Under the pieces are notes generated by a model. The model worked only from the letters and a program-made list of their open reading frames with translations, did not search any database and was not told the origin of the DNA. This document shows positions 1 to 7,129 of a stretch of DNA of 15,041 nucleotides, in pieces. The stretch's first letter is position 1. Each line of letters opens with the position of its first letter. The stretch covers positions 1-15,041 of the forward strand of contig PMDX01000088.1 in assembly GCA_003154635.1 (NCBI GenBank), written 5' to 3'. The stretch is from Actinomycetota bacterium. GTDB lineage: Bacteria; Actinomycetota; Geothermincolia; Fen-727; Anoxymicrobiaceae. The position numbers and the translations under genes are program-made.

Positions 1-1055
1 CCAACCGGCCTGACATCCTCGACCCCGCGCTGCTGCGCCCCGGCAGGTTCGACCGCCAGATAGTCGTCGACCGTCCCGATCTAGAGGGTCGCAGGGCTAT
101 CCTCCGGGTACACACCAAGGGCAAGCCGCTCGCACCCGGGATCGACGTCGATGTGCTTGCCAGGCGCACCCCCGGCTTCACCGGGGCGGACCTGGCGAAC
201 ATGGTAAACGAGGCAGCGCTTCTCTCCGCTCGCCACGGCAAAAAGACGATAGACATGGTCGAGTTGGAAGAGGCGATCGACAGGGTCGTAGCCGGCCCCG
301 AGAAAAAGACCCGCCTCATCAGCGACAAAGAGAAAGAGATAATCGCCTTCCACGAGTCCGGGCATGCCCTGGTGGCGCATACCCTCCCCAACGCCGACCC
401 CGTCCACAAGATCTCGATCATTCCGAGGGGAAGGGCCCTCGGATATACACTTACTCTCCCGACCGAGGACAAATACCTGGTCACGAGGTCTGAGCTCGTC
501 GATCAGCTTGCGATGCTCCTCGGCGGCCGCACGGCCGAAGAGATGGTATTCGGCGATATCACGACCGGCGACCAGAATGACATCGAAAGCGCGACCAAAG
601 TGGCTCGTCAGATGGTCATGGAATACGGCATGAGCGAGGCACTCGGACCGATCACGCTGGGGCACAAGCAAGAGCAGGTGTTCCTGGGACGGGATTTCCA
701 GGCCGAGCCCAATTACTCAGACGAGGTGGCATACCAGATAGATAAAGAGGTGCGCCGGCTCATTGACGAGGCGCACGACGAGGCCAGGCGCATCCTCACG
801 GAGCAACGCGACCGCCTCGAGACCATCGCCAGGATACTCATCGAGAAAGAGACCGTCGGCAAGGACGATCTCCTCCGCATGCTCGACGGCGACCCACAAG
901 AGGTATACCAGGAATTCCTCGAGGAGAAGAAGGCCGAAGAAGCGGCAATCGCGGCCAAGGAAAAGGCGGACGACGCGGAGAGTAAGCGAGCAAGGAGCAA
1001 GAGGGCGCCCAAGCCTGCCACTACCCCGCCAAAGCCCGAGGTGCAGACGGAATAG
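1..1055 (+). CDS. ftsH: ATP-dependent zinc metalloprotease FtsH, 3' part (5' end outside window)
   Basis: Membrane-anchored AAA+ protease that unfolds and degrades membrane and soluble proteins. The reading frame is open from position 3, so the N-terminal membrane segments and the Walker motifs lie upstream. The visible part opens inside the AAA+ module: NRPDILDPALLRPGRFDR carries the second region of homology with its arginine fingers. The peptidase domain follows, with the zinc motif HESGH (HExxH, first His at 351-353) and the third zinc ligand as the Asp of NDIE (579-581). The C-terminus is a charged tail rich in Lys, Glu, Ala and Pro and ends at TAG 1053-1055; such tails vary in this family. 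FtsH directly before folE is the order known from Mycobacterium and many other Gram-positive bacteria. I see no truncation other than the window edge. The identity is certain. Confidence 0.97.
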   Translation, partial: NRPDILDPALLRPGRFDRQIVVDRPDLEGRRAILRVHTKGKPLAPGIDVDVLARRTPGFTGADLANMVNEAALLSARHGKKTIDMVELEEAIDRVVAGPEKKTRLISDKEKEIIAFHESGHALVAHTLPNADPVHKISIIPRGRALGYTLTLPTEDKYLVTRSELVDQLAMLLGGRTAEEMVFGDITTGDQNDIESATKVARQMVMEYGMSEALGPITLGHKQEQVFLGRDFQAEPNYSDEVAYQIDKEVRRLIDEAHDEARRILTEQRDRLETIARILIEKETVGKDDLLRMLDGDPQEVYQEFLEEKKAEEAAIAAKEKADDAESKRARSKRAPKPATTPPKPEVQTE

Positions 1056-1089
1056 GCTTACGATTCGCCGGCGCGCCCCAGAATCGATT

Positions 1090-1120
1090 TTGACTGCACA
1101 ACCCACTTCTCTGGTAAAAG
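1090..1120 (+). promoter_or_regulatory. Weak candidate promoter in the ftsH-folE gap
   Basis: The 114-base gap between ftsH and folE holds TTGACT (1090-1095) and, 19 bases on, TAAAAG (1115-1120) preceded by TGG, which resembles an extended -10. The spacing is long and the -10 is poor, so this is only a candidate. It matters because it would decide whether the cofactor operon starts here or is read through from ftsH. I see no terminator hairpin with a T-run in the gap. Confidence 0.25.
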
Positions 1121-1169
1121 GACATTCGGCGGCGCTCAGCGCGTTGACCGATTATCGGGAGGTTATCGA

Positions 1170-1736
1170 TTGGATCGAGAGAAGATTGAATCTGCAATAA
1201 GGATGATTCTCGAGGGTATCGGCGAAGACCCTGAACGCGAAGGCCTCAAGCTCACCCCTCACAGGGTGGCGAGCATGTACGAGGAGATCTTCGCCGGGCT
1301 CGGGCAAGAGCCTACCGTGCTTCTACAGGCGCAGTTCTCCGAAGAGCACGAGGAAATGATCATAGTAAAAGACATCGCCCTGTACTCTGTGTGCGAGCAC
1401 CACCTCATGCCGTTCATAGGCAGGGCGCACGTTGCCTACGTCCCCGGAAAGTCCGGGCAGATAACAGGCATCAGCAAGATCGCCCGCGTTGTGGATTCGC
1501 TGTCCAAGCGCCTGCAGGTCCAGGAGAGGCTGACCACGCAGGTAGCTGACGCGATAATGGATGGATTGGACGCCCAGGGAGTGCTCGTCGTTATCGAGGC
1601 CGAGCACCTTTGCATGTCGATGAGAGGCGTGAAGAAGCCGGGCACCGTCACGGTAACCTCCGCGGTACGCGGTCTCTTCTACAAGAGCCCCGCGAGCCGC
1701 GCGGAGGCGATGTCTCTCATCAAGACGAACAGATAG
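1170..1736 (+). CDS. folE: GTP cyclohydrolase I (FolE), 188 aa
   Basis: Converts GTP to 7,8-dihydroneopterin triphosphate, the first step of tetrahydropterin and folate synthesis; the enzyme is a cytosolic zinc-dependent homodecamer. The zinc ligands are visible: C75 and H78 in SVCEHHLMPF and C148 in HLCMSMRGV, matching C110, H113 and C181 of E. coli FolE. The protein is shorter than the 222-residue E. coli enzyme because it has a short N-terminus, as many bacterial FolE do. The start is TTG at 1170, chosen because GGGAGG (1157-1162) lies seven bases ahead and MDREKIESAIRMILEGIGEDPEREGL matches the usual family N-terminus. It heads the folate gene cluster; folP starts 14 bases after its stop. 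Confidence in function is very high. Confidence 0.97.
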   Translation: MDREKIESAIRMILEGIGEDPEREGLKLTPHRVASMYEEIFAGLGQEPTVLLQAQFSEEHEEMIIVKDIALYSVCEHHLMPFIGRAHVAYVPGKSGQITGISKIARVVDSLSKRLQVQERLTTQVADAIMDGLDAQGVLVVIEAEHLCMSMRGVKKPGTVTVTSAVRGLFYKSPASRAEAMSLIKTNR

Positions 1737-1750
1737 AGCCGAGAAGGTCG

Positions 1751-3013
1751 GTGCTCCAGGTGGAATCGCGTGATGTAGGGCCTGGCCCACGCTTCAACGT
1801 GCGTCTTGTAAGGGTCGAGAGCCAGCCGGACGCGCAGCGTCTCCTGACCGAGCTGGGGTCGGACAGAGGCGGGGTCGACAGGATGAGCCGCAAGATGCAG
1901 CTCATCGTCGTTTCGGCCGAAAACGTTCAGGCCCGCGCCGCCCACATCATCAAGCAGGTGATGCTCTCCAAGGGTGGGGAGTGCGCCACTCCTCGAGATG
2001 TCTTCCTCGTAGACGGTAAAACCCCCGTACGAGTCATCATGATGGGCACCGCAACCCACTTCAGGAAAGCCATTCGCAACCTCTCCATCCAGCCTTTCGG
2101 GCTCAAGGCCCTGGCTTCCGAGCTGGCCAGGTTACTCGATGACGAATTCGGATCGAGTGAGCCCCGCATCATTGAAGCCGGACGCTACACGCTCGATTTC
2201 GGGGGACGGACGCTCGTGATGGGAGTTATCAACGCCACGCCGGATTCATTCTCCGACCCTGGTGAGCTCTGGAAGTTCGATGACGCTCGCGCGAGGGCGA
2301 TTGAGATGGCGCAAGCCGGAGTCGATATCCTCGACATCGGGGGAGAGTCTTCACGGCCGGGCGCTGAGCCCGTCACGCTGGACGAGGAGCTGCGCCGCAC
2401 GGTGCCGCTTATCGAGTCGCTTGCCGGCGAGGTCTCGATACCGATCTCCATAGATTCTTACAAATCGGCGGTCGCGGAGAAGGCCATCGACGCGGGAGCC
2501 TGCATCATCAACGATATCAGCGGCCTGCGGATGGACCCGGCGATGATATCCCTCGCAGCCGAACGTTCCGCCCCTGTCGTGATCATGCACATGCAGGGGA
2601 CGCCACGAGACATGCAGAAAGACCCACAATACGAGGATGTCGTCTCGGATATCACCCGGTTTCTCCGCGAGCGCTGCGATACGGCTATCGAGGGCGGGGT
2701 GGACCCCGGCAAGATTATGGTCGATCCGGGCATCGGCTTCGGTAAGACCATCGAGCACAACCTCGAGATAATCAGGCGGATCGAGGAGTTTGCCAGCCTC
2801 GGTTGCCCTGTCGTACTGGGGACTTCGAGAAAGAGATTCATCGGTGCCATCCTCGACCGACCCGAGGACCAGAGAGTCCTCGGGACGGCAGCCACGGTCG
2901 CCTTCGCGATAGCGCGTGGCGTCGATGTCGTCCGCGTGCACGACGTGGAAGAGATGCTCGAGGTAGTCAAGATGGCGGACGCCGTGGCCGGCAAGAGCCG
3001 GACCAACGAATGA
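1751..3013 (+). CDS. folP: Dihydropteroate synthase (FolP) with N-terminal extension, about 420 aa
   Basis: Joins p-aminobenzoate to 6-hydroxymethyl-7,8-dihydropterin pyrophosphate to give dihydropteroate. The TIM-barrel DHPS domain begins near residue 150 and shows the expected motifs in order: MGVINATPDSFSD (from about residue 157), DILDIGGESSRPGA, ISIDSYKS, the INDISG segment, VIMHMQGTP, VDPGIGFGKT, LGTSRKRFIG and VVRVHD near the end. Ahead of it are about 145 residues, including IIKQVMLSKGGECA and IQPFGLKALA; related extensions occur in DHPS of many anaerobic bacteria, while the E. coli and M. tuberculosis enzymes (about 280 aa) lack them. The start is uncertain. GTG 1751 follows GAGAAGG by four bases; GTG 1760 and ATG 1883 are alternatives. 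The frame stays open upstream into folE, but that part overlaps folE codons and looks like chance. The catalytic call is certain; the start is moderate. Confidence 0.95.
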   Translation: MLQVESRDVGPGPRFNVRLVRVESQPDAQRLLTELGSDRGGVDRMSRKMQLIVVSAENVQARAAHIIKQVMLSKGGECATPRDVFLVDGKTPVRVIMMGTATHFRKAIRNLSIQPFGLKALASELARLLDDEFGSSEPRIIEAGRYTLDFGGRTLVMGVINATPDSFSDPGELWKFDDARARAIEMAQAGVDILDIGGESSRPGAEPVTLDEELRRTVPLIESLAGEVSIPISIDSYKSAVAEKAIDAGACIINDISGLRMDPAMISLAAERSAPVVIMHMQGTPRDMQKDPQYEDVVSDITRFLRERCDTAIEGGVDPGKIMVDPGIGFGKTIEHNLEIIRRIEEFASLGCPVVLGTSRKRFIGAILDRPEDQRVLGTAATVAFAIARGVDVVRVHDVEEMLEVVKMADAVAGKSRTNE

Positions 3014-3035
3014 GCCGCATCGCGCGGAGGAGCGC

Positions 3036-3431
3036 ATGAAACGAGTAACGATAAAAGGGATCGAGGTCTTTGCCTACCACGGGGTGCTGCCCGAAGAGAA
3101 GGAGCGCGGTCAGGTCTTCCTCATCGACGTCGAGTTCGGCCTCGAGGAAACGATGGCCTCCTCCGACGGCCTGGATTCAACGGTCGACTACGCAGAAGTG
3201 GCCGCAAGTGTCTCTGAAATCTCGACGTCGCGGAGGTACGACCTCATCGAGACCCTCGCTTCCGAGATCGCAGGCTACGTCGTCAACTTGCGTGGCGTCA
3301 CAGATGTCTTGGTCACGGTAAAGAAACCTTCGGCCCCTCTGCCCGTCAAGGCCGAGTACGTTTCCGTGAAGGTCGCCCTCACGACTGAACGGGCAATCGA
3401 TGCCGGGGTTGTGGACGGGGGGCTCGGATGA
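3036..3431 (+). CDS. folB: Dihydroneopterin aldolase (FolB), 131 aa
   Basis: Splits 7,8-dihydroneopterin to 6-hydroxymethyl-7,8-dihydropterin and glycolaldehyde; it acts between FolE and FolK. Family landmarks are clear: GIEVFAYHGVLPEEKERGQ at residues 8-26 with the substrate-binding Glu, the DSTVDYAEV segment, RYDLIETLASEIA (67-79), and VTVKKPSAPLP (93-103) with the catalytic Lys. The length fits the usual 120-130 residues, with a short extra C-terminal tail. ATG 3036 is preceded by GGAGG at 3026-3030. The stop overlaps the folK start in an ATGA quartet (3428-3431), so folB and folK are probably translationally coupled. Confidence 0.96.
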   Translation: MKRVTIKGIEVFAYHGVLPEEKERGQVFLIDVEFGLEETMASSDGLDSTVDYAEVAASVSEISTSRRYDLIETLASEIAGYVVNLRGVTDVLVTVKKPSAPLPVKAEYVSVKVALTTERAIDAGVVDGGLG

Positions 3432-3916
3432 GCCGCGCTTACATCGGCCTTGGCTCTAACATGGGCGACAGGTTCGAATACCTGCTCGCTGGGGTGACCG
3501 CCCTGTTTAAAGCCGACGATGTCTTTGTCGTCGGCAAATCCGGTGTTTACGAGTCTGAGCCTGTGGGAGTGACCGACCAACCCGACTTCCTCAACGCGGT
3601 CGTGGCCGTCGAGACCACGCTCAGCCCGCATGAGTTGCTGGCCCTCGCCGATAAGATAGAGCTCGAGCAGGGAAGGCAAAGGATCACGAGGTGGGGACCT
3701 CGCACCCTGGATGTCGATATCCTGCTATATGACGACCTCGAGATCGGCGACCCGAAACTGGTGATCCCGCACCAGAGGTTGACCGAGCGCCGGTTTGTGC
3801 TTGAGCCGCTCCTGGAGGTCGAGCCGGACGTTAGGCTACCCGGAGGCATTCCGGTCCGAAAGGTGCTGGACGAGCTGGAAGATAACCAGGCCGTCTGGCG
3901 TGCCGGGGACCTGTGA
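3428..3916 (+). CDS. folK: HPPK: 6-hydroxymethyl-7,8-dihydropterin pyrophosphokinase (FolK), 162 aa
   Basis: Transfers pyrophosphate from ATP to 6-hydroxymethyl-7,8-dihydropterin, giving the FolP substrate. Motifs: IGLGSNMGDR (6-15), VYESEPVGVTDQPDFLNAVV (40-59), the ATP-binding stretch ELEQGRQRITRWGPRTLDVDILLYDD with Mg2+ ligands D95 and D97 and R92 (same numbering as E. coli HPPK), and IPHQRLTERRFVLEPL. The length is standard. It begins inside the last codons of folB (ATGA). This completes FolE, FolB, FolK and FolP. No dihydrofolate synthase, dihydrofolate reductase or dihydroneopterin triphosphate pyrophosphatase gene is in the window. Confidence 0.97.
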   Translation: MSRAYIGLGSNMGDRFEYLLAGVTALFKADDVFVVGKSGVYESEPVGVTDQPDFLNAVVAVETTLSPHELLALADKIELEQGRQRITRWGPRTLDVDILLYDDLEIGDPKLVIPHQRLTERRFVLEPLLEVEPDVRLPGGIPVRKVLDELEDNQAVWRAGDL

Positions 3917-3923
3917 TGGAGCC

Positions 3924-4826
3924 ATGAGCGCGGAATCCGGCCCGGCGAGGGAGTCCAGCAGAAAAGTCGCGATCATTGGTTCCGGGAGAGTGGGAACGGC
4001 GATGGCCCTTTTGCTCTCCGAGCGCGGTTATGACGTCGTGAGCGTCGCTGACCCCGAGCAGCAGGCTCGCACGAGAGCAGCAGGTTTCAGCGGGGCCGAG
4101 CCGGTTGCGGATGATGTAGAGGCGGCAGGACTCGCCGATACGATCGTCATCACAACACCCGACTCGGCTATCGCGAGCACGTGCAGGCGCATCGTCGACT
4201 CGGGAATCGAGGTCCGGGGAAAGAAGTTCGTCCACATGAGCGGTGCTCTCTCGCTCACGGCTCTCGAGCCCGCGAGGCAGGCTGGGGCCCAGATCCTGTC
4301 GATCCATCCGCTTCAGACGTTCGCCGATATCCAGGGGGCTGTCAAAGCGCTTCCCGGCAGCACTTTCGGGGTCACGTGCGACCCATCGCTCGAGGGCTGG
4401 GCTTCCGTTTTTGTATCAGACCTCGAGGGCACGATGCAGCTCATAAAGGATGAAGATAAGGTCCTCTATCATGCAGCCGCCGTGATGGCGAGCAACTTCC
4501 TGGCGATGGTGGAATATGCGGCCCTCACAATCGCCAGAGGCCTGGGTTTCAGCGATGACGCTTTCGCAGTGGCCTTCGCGCCGCTTTACAGGGCTTCCGT
4601 CGAGAACGTTGCGCGCCTGGGGCCGGTCGAAGCGCTCACCGGGCCCCTCGTGCGCGGTGACGCCGGCACTATCGAAAAACACTTGTCCACTCTCGCGGAT
4701 TTCGACCCCGAGCTCGCAACCCTGTACAGCCGCGTATGCCTGTGGGGCCTCAACCTCGTCGAAGAACGCGGCAATCTCGACACGGCCACCGTCGAAAAGA
4801 TGCGAGCGCTTCTCGAGCAGACATAA
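3924..4826 (+). CDS. Rossmann-fold DUF2520 dehydrogenase-like protein, 300 aa
   Basis: Predicted NAD(P)-binding protein of the DUF2520 family, whose reaction is not established to my knowledge. The N-terminal Rossmann domain has VAIIGSGRVGTAM (15-27, glycine motif 19-24), an acidic residue after strand 2 (VAD), and DTIVITTPDSAI (72-83). Next come HMSGALS (104-110) and the family hallmark HPLQTFA (128-134). The helical C-terminal domain carries K179, H183 and N191 in DKVLYHAAAVMASN, placed like the Lys and Asn of ketopantoate reductases and beta-hydroxyacid dehydrogenases, and LTGPLVRGD (238-246). ATG 3924 is used; GGAG is close (3918-3921), so translation may be coupled to folK, which stops at 3916. 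The same family sits before panC in M. tuberculosis (Rv3603c). A role in pantothenate synthesis is inferred from position only. Confidence 0.88.
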   Translation: MSAESGPARESSRKVAIIGSGRVGTAMALLLSERGYDVVSVADPEQQARTRAAGFSGAEPVADDVEAAGLADTIVITTPDSAIASTCRRIVDSGIEVRGKKFVHMSGALSLTALEPARQAGAQILSIHPLQTFADIQGAVKALPGSTFGVTCDPSLEGWASVFVSDLEGTMQLIKDEDKVLYHAAAVMASNFLAMVEYAALTIARGLGFSDDAFAVAFAPLYRASVENVARLGPVEALTGPLVRGDAGTIEKHLSTLADFDPELATLYSRVCLWGLNLVEERGNLDTATVEKMRALLEQT

Positions 4827-4828
4827 AA

Positions 4829-4865
4829 CCCCTCCCCTTCGGAGGGAGGAAGGGCAGGCTGGGGT
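4829..4865 (+). repeat. Intergenic palindromic repeat, copy A, ahead of panC
   Basis: Fills most of the 45-base gap between the DUF2520 gene and panC. CCCTCC (4830-4835) pairs with GGAGGG (4841-4846) around a five-base loop, followed by a G-rich tract ending GGGGT. Its reverse complement reads ACCCC, a C-rich block, then a hairpin ending GGGGAGGGG. The same architecture recurs at 9655-9691 before coaX. The last GGGG (4861-4864) lies seven bases from the panC GTG and may act as its ribosome binding site. No T-run follows, so it is not a normal terminator. Confidence 0.5.
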
Positions 4866-4871
4866 ATTCAG

Positions 4872-5729
4872 GTGAAAGTAATAAAGACAAAAACCGAGAT
4901 GCGGCGTATTGTCGAGCAGGCAAAAGCTGCAGGCAAGATGGTGGGTGTAGTTCCGACCATGGGTTACTTCCACGATGGGCACCTCGAGCTCATGCGCCGC
5001 GCACGTGCCGAATGTGACGTCGTTGTCGTAACTCTCTTTGTGAACCCGACACAGTTTGCACCGGGTGAAGACCTCGAAGCTTATCCCCGCGACATGGAGC
5101 GGGACACGGAGATGGCAGAATCGATCGGGGTCGACTATGTCTTCGCTCCGTCCGTTGACGAGATGTACCCGGGTGGCTCGGAGGGTTCCGTGACTCTCGT
5201 CCAGGTCGAGGGTCTGTCTTCAGTGATGTGCGGGTGCTCACGCCCGACTCATTTCAGGGGTGTGGCGACGGTCGTGAGCAAGCTGTTCAACATCGTGCCG
5301 GCTCAGAAAGCTTACTTCGGGCAGAAGGACGCACAGCAGCTCGCCGTCATCAGGCGGATGGCCGCTGACCTGGACTTCCCGGTCGATATCACGGGTGCAC
5401 CGACGGTGCGCGAGCCTGACGGCCTCGCGATGAGCTCGCGCAATATGTATCTGGCGCCCGTGGAGCGCGAGCAGGCCGTCTTCCTTTTCAAGGCGCTCCA
5501 GGCGGCGCGCGGCCTGATCGAGTCCGGCGAGCGCAACTCCCGGTCGATTGAGGAATCGATGGAGAAGGTATTCTCGGGAGCACCACTTGTCGATGTTGAG
5601 TATATAGCCATCTGTGATAGTATCTATCTGAGACCGCTCGAGATACTCTCCGGAGAAGTCCTCATAGCGGTTGCAGCCCGGGTCGGGCGTGCAAGACTCA
5701 TCGACAATATGCAATTCAAGATAGAGTGA
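4872..5729 (+). CDS. panC: Pantothenate synthetase (PanC), 285 aa
   Basis: Condenses pantoate with beta-alanine using ATP through a pantoyl-adenylate intermediate. It belongs to the nucleotidyltransferase/class I synthetase superfamily. The HIGH-like site is PTMGYFHDGHLELM with H34 and H37, the same numbers as in E. coli PanC. Then come TLFVNPTQFAPGEDLEAYPRD for pantoate binding, YFGQKDAQQLAVIRRM, and REPDGLAMSSRNMYL with the KMSKS-like SSRN. The canonical family sequence reads MGALHEGH, so YFHDGH is a modest variant that keeps both His. The start is GTG 4872; no better start lies upstream in frame. panD follows three bases after the stop, so both enzymes of the final beta-alanine branch are produced together. 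Confidence 0.97.
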   Translation: MKVIKTKTEMRRIVEQAKAAGKMVGVVPTMGYFHDGHLELMRRARAECDVVVVTLFVNPTQFAPGEDLEAYPRDMERDTEMAESIGVDYVFAPSVDEMYPGGSEGSVTLVQVEGLSSVMCGCSRPTHFRGVATVVSKLFNIVPAQKAYFGQKDAQQLAVIRRMAADLDFPVDITGAPTVREPDGLAMSSRNMYLAPVEREQAVFLFKALQAARGLIESGERNSRSIEESMEKVFSGAPLVDVEYIAICDSIYLRPLEILSGEVLIAVAARVGRARLIDNMQFKIE

Positions 5730-5732
5730 GAT

Positions 5733-6125
5733 ATGGATCAGATATACCGGCAGATGCTGAAGAGCAAGATCCACCGCGCCACTGTGACCGATGCGGACAT
5801 TCACTACGAGGGAAGCATCAGCATCGACCGTACACTAATGGAACTCGCCGACCTCGTTCCCTACGAACAGGTCAGCGTATGGGACCTGGATACCGGCAGC
5901 AGGCTCGTCACCTATGTTATCGAGGCTGAACATGATACAGGTGAGATTTGCATGAACGGCGCGGCGGCGCGTCTCATCCACAAGGGAGACCTCGTCATAA
6001 TCGCATCCTTCGTCAACGTGCCGGAGTCAAAGATCGCCGGTTATCATCCCAAGATCGTCTTCGTTGACCAGGAGAACCGTCCGGAGTTGATCGAAGACCA
6101 GCTTACCGTCGATGACTTCTGCTGA
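5733..6125 (+). CDS. panD: Aspartate 1-decarboxylase (PanD), pyruvoyl enzyme precursor, 130 aa
   Basis: Decarboxylates L-aspartate to beta-alanine for PanC. The proenzyme cleaves itself between G27 and S28 in HYEGSISID, turning the serine into the pyruvoyl cofactor; the cleavage motif is intact. Other conserved parts are SKIHRATVTDADIHY (K12 equals the active-site Lys near the N-terminus), TYVIEAEHDTGEICMNGAAARL and GDLVIIASF. ATG 5733 aligns with the usual N-terminus; a second ATG at residue 8 would still leave the fold intact. Only three bases separate it from panC, with no clear Shine-Dalgarno apart from GAGTGAG, so re-initiation after panC is likely. The length fits the 115-140 range of the family. 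Confidence 0.97.
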   Translation: MDQIYRQMLKSKIHRATVTDADIHYEGSISIDRTLMELADLVPYEQVSVWDLDTGSRLVTYVIEAEHDTGEICMNGAAARLIHKGDLVIIASFVNVPESKIAGYHPKIVFVDQENRPELIEDQLTVDDFC

Positions 6126-6166
6126 ACTCCCTTCCCGAGAATAATAATCCAGAGTGCGAGGGAGAG

Positions 6167-7129
6167 ATGACGCATCACGAAATCGGAGTCGGGCATCTCG
6201 AACTAATCGATGAGCTCCTGCTGGACGACCAGGCGATCGCCGAACAGGTGCTCAAGATCAAAAGCGAGCGCAACGCGGTAATCCTCGTTCACAACTACCA
6301 GAGACCGGAAGTTCAGGCCATCGCCGACTTCACCGGCGATTCGCTCGGTCTGTCGCGTGAGGCGGCCCGAACCGAGGCGGACGTCATCGTCTTCTGCGGC
6401 GTGCACTTCATGGCTGAGACCGCCTACATGCTGAGTCCGCACAAGGTTGTTCTGCTCCCCGAGATGAGAGCCAGCTGCCCGATGGCTGACATGGCTGACG
6501 CGGTTGACGTTATCAGGGCGCGGGAAGAACACCCTCGAGCGGCCGTCGTCTCCTATGTGAACACTTCCGCGGCGGTCAAGGCGGTGAGCGACTACTGCTG
6601 CACGTCTGCAAACGCGCCCCAGATCTGCCAGGCGGTCGACAGCGACGAGATCCTCTTCGTGCCAGATCGAAACCTCGGAGCGTTCGTTGCGTCCCAGCTC
6701 GACAAGAAGGTAATCAGCTGGAACGGTTTCTGTCCCACGCACGAACGGATAACCGTCGAAAACATCATGCGGGCACTGGAACAACACCCAGGGGCAGAGG
6801 TCATCGCACACCCCGAGTGCCGCCCCGAGGTACTCGCGGTAGCCCATCACGTACGAAGCACTTCGGGCATGCTGAATGCGGCCGTCACATCTCCGGCGCG
6901 GGAGTTCATAGTCGCTACCGAGTCGGGCATGATATACCCTCTGAGCCAGGCGGCTCCCGAAAAGATATTCCATACCCTTCCCGATGAGCCGATCTGTCCC
7001 AACATGAAGCTCACAACGCTTTCAAAAGTACTCTGGGCACTTCAGACGCTGGAGCCCAGGGTAACCGTCCCGGAGGATATCAGGGTGAGGGGTCTCCAGG
7101 CGGTCGAAAGGATGCTGGCTTTGGGATGA
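6167..7129 (+). CDS. nadA: Quinolinate synthase A (NadA), 4Fe-4S enzyme, 320 aa
   Basis: Condenses iminoaspartate with dihydroxyacetone phosphate to quinolinate. It needs an oxygen-sensitive 4Fe-4S cluster held by three cysteines. By comparison with the Thermotoga and Pyrococcus enzymes (C83, C170, C256) these are C104 in RASCPMAD, C189 in NGFCPTH and C277 in PICPNMK; the spacings of 85 and 88 fit. Other motifs are LVHNYQRPEVQAIADFTGDSL (40-60), FCGVHFMAET, VVSYVNTSAAVKA, DYCCTSANA, PDRNLG and HPEC. ATG 6167 is preceded by GAGGGAG. The length fits the short single-chain class. Its stop overlaps the nadB start (ATGA at 7126-7129), so supply and use of unstable iminoaspartate are likely coupled. 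Confidence 0.97.
   Translation: MTHHEIGVGHLELIDELLLDDQAIAEQVLKIKSERNAVILVHNYQRPEVQAIADFTGDSLGLSREAARTEADVIVFCGVHFMAETAYMLSPHKVVLLPEMRASCPMADMADAVDVIRAREEHPRAAVVSYVNTSAAVKAVSDYCCTSANAPQICQAVDSDEILFVPDRNLGAFVASQLDKKVISWNGFCPTHERITVENIMRALEQHPGAEVIAHPECRPEVLAVAHHVRSTSGMLNAAVTSPAREFIVATESGMIYPLSQAAPEKIFHTLPDEPICPNMKLTTLSKVLWALQTLEPRVTVPEDIRVRGLQAVERMLALG

Noticed and set aside
1610..1750. folP extended upstream into folE
   Set aside because: The frame is open, but these codons overlap the conserved end of folE and the predicted residues look like a shifted folE frame. GAGAAGG supports the start at 1751.
2351..3037. Long open frame on the - strand opposite folP (228 codons)
   Set aside because: It lies wholly antisense to a DHPS domain with all family motifs. 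GC-rich coding DNA commonly gives such frames; it has no recognisable motif.
3924..4826. Calling the DUF2520 gene panE outright
   Set aside because: The HPLQTFA and LTGPLVRGD hallmarks belong to DUF2520, and overall layout differs from PanE. The role is kept as a hypothesis only.
4829..4850. Hairpin after the DUF2520 gene as an intrinsic terminator
   Set aside because: No T-run follows, and panC starts within 30 bases with no evident promoter; a related element occurs before coaX, so it is better read as a repeat.
6203..6973. Long open frame on the - strand opposite nadA (256 codons)
   Set aside because: Antisense to nadA, whose three cluster cysteines are in place; the reverse product shows no domain and is a codon-bias artefact.
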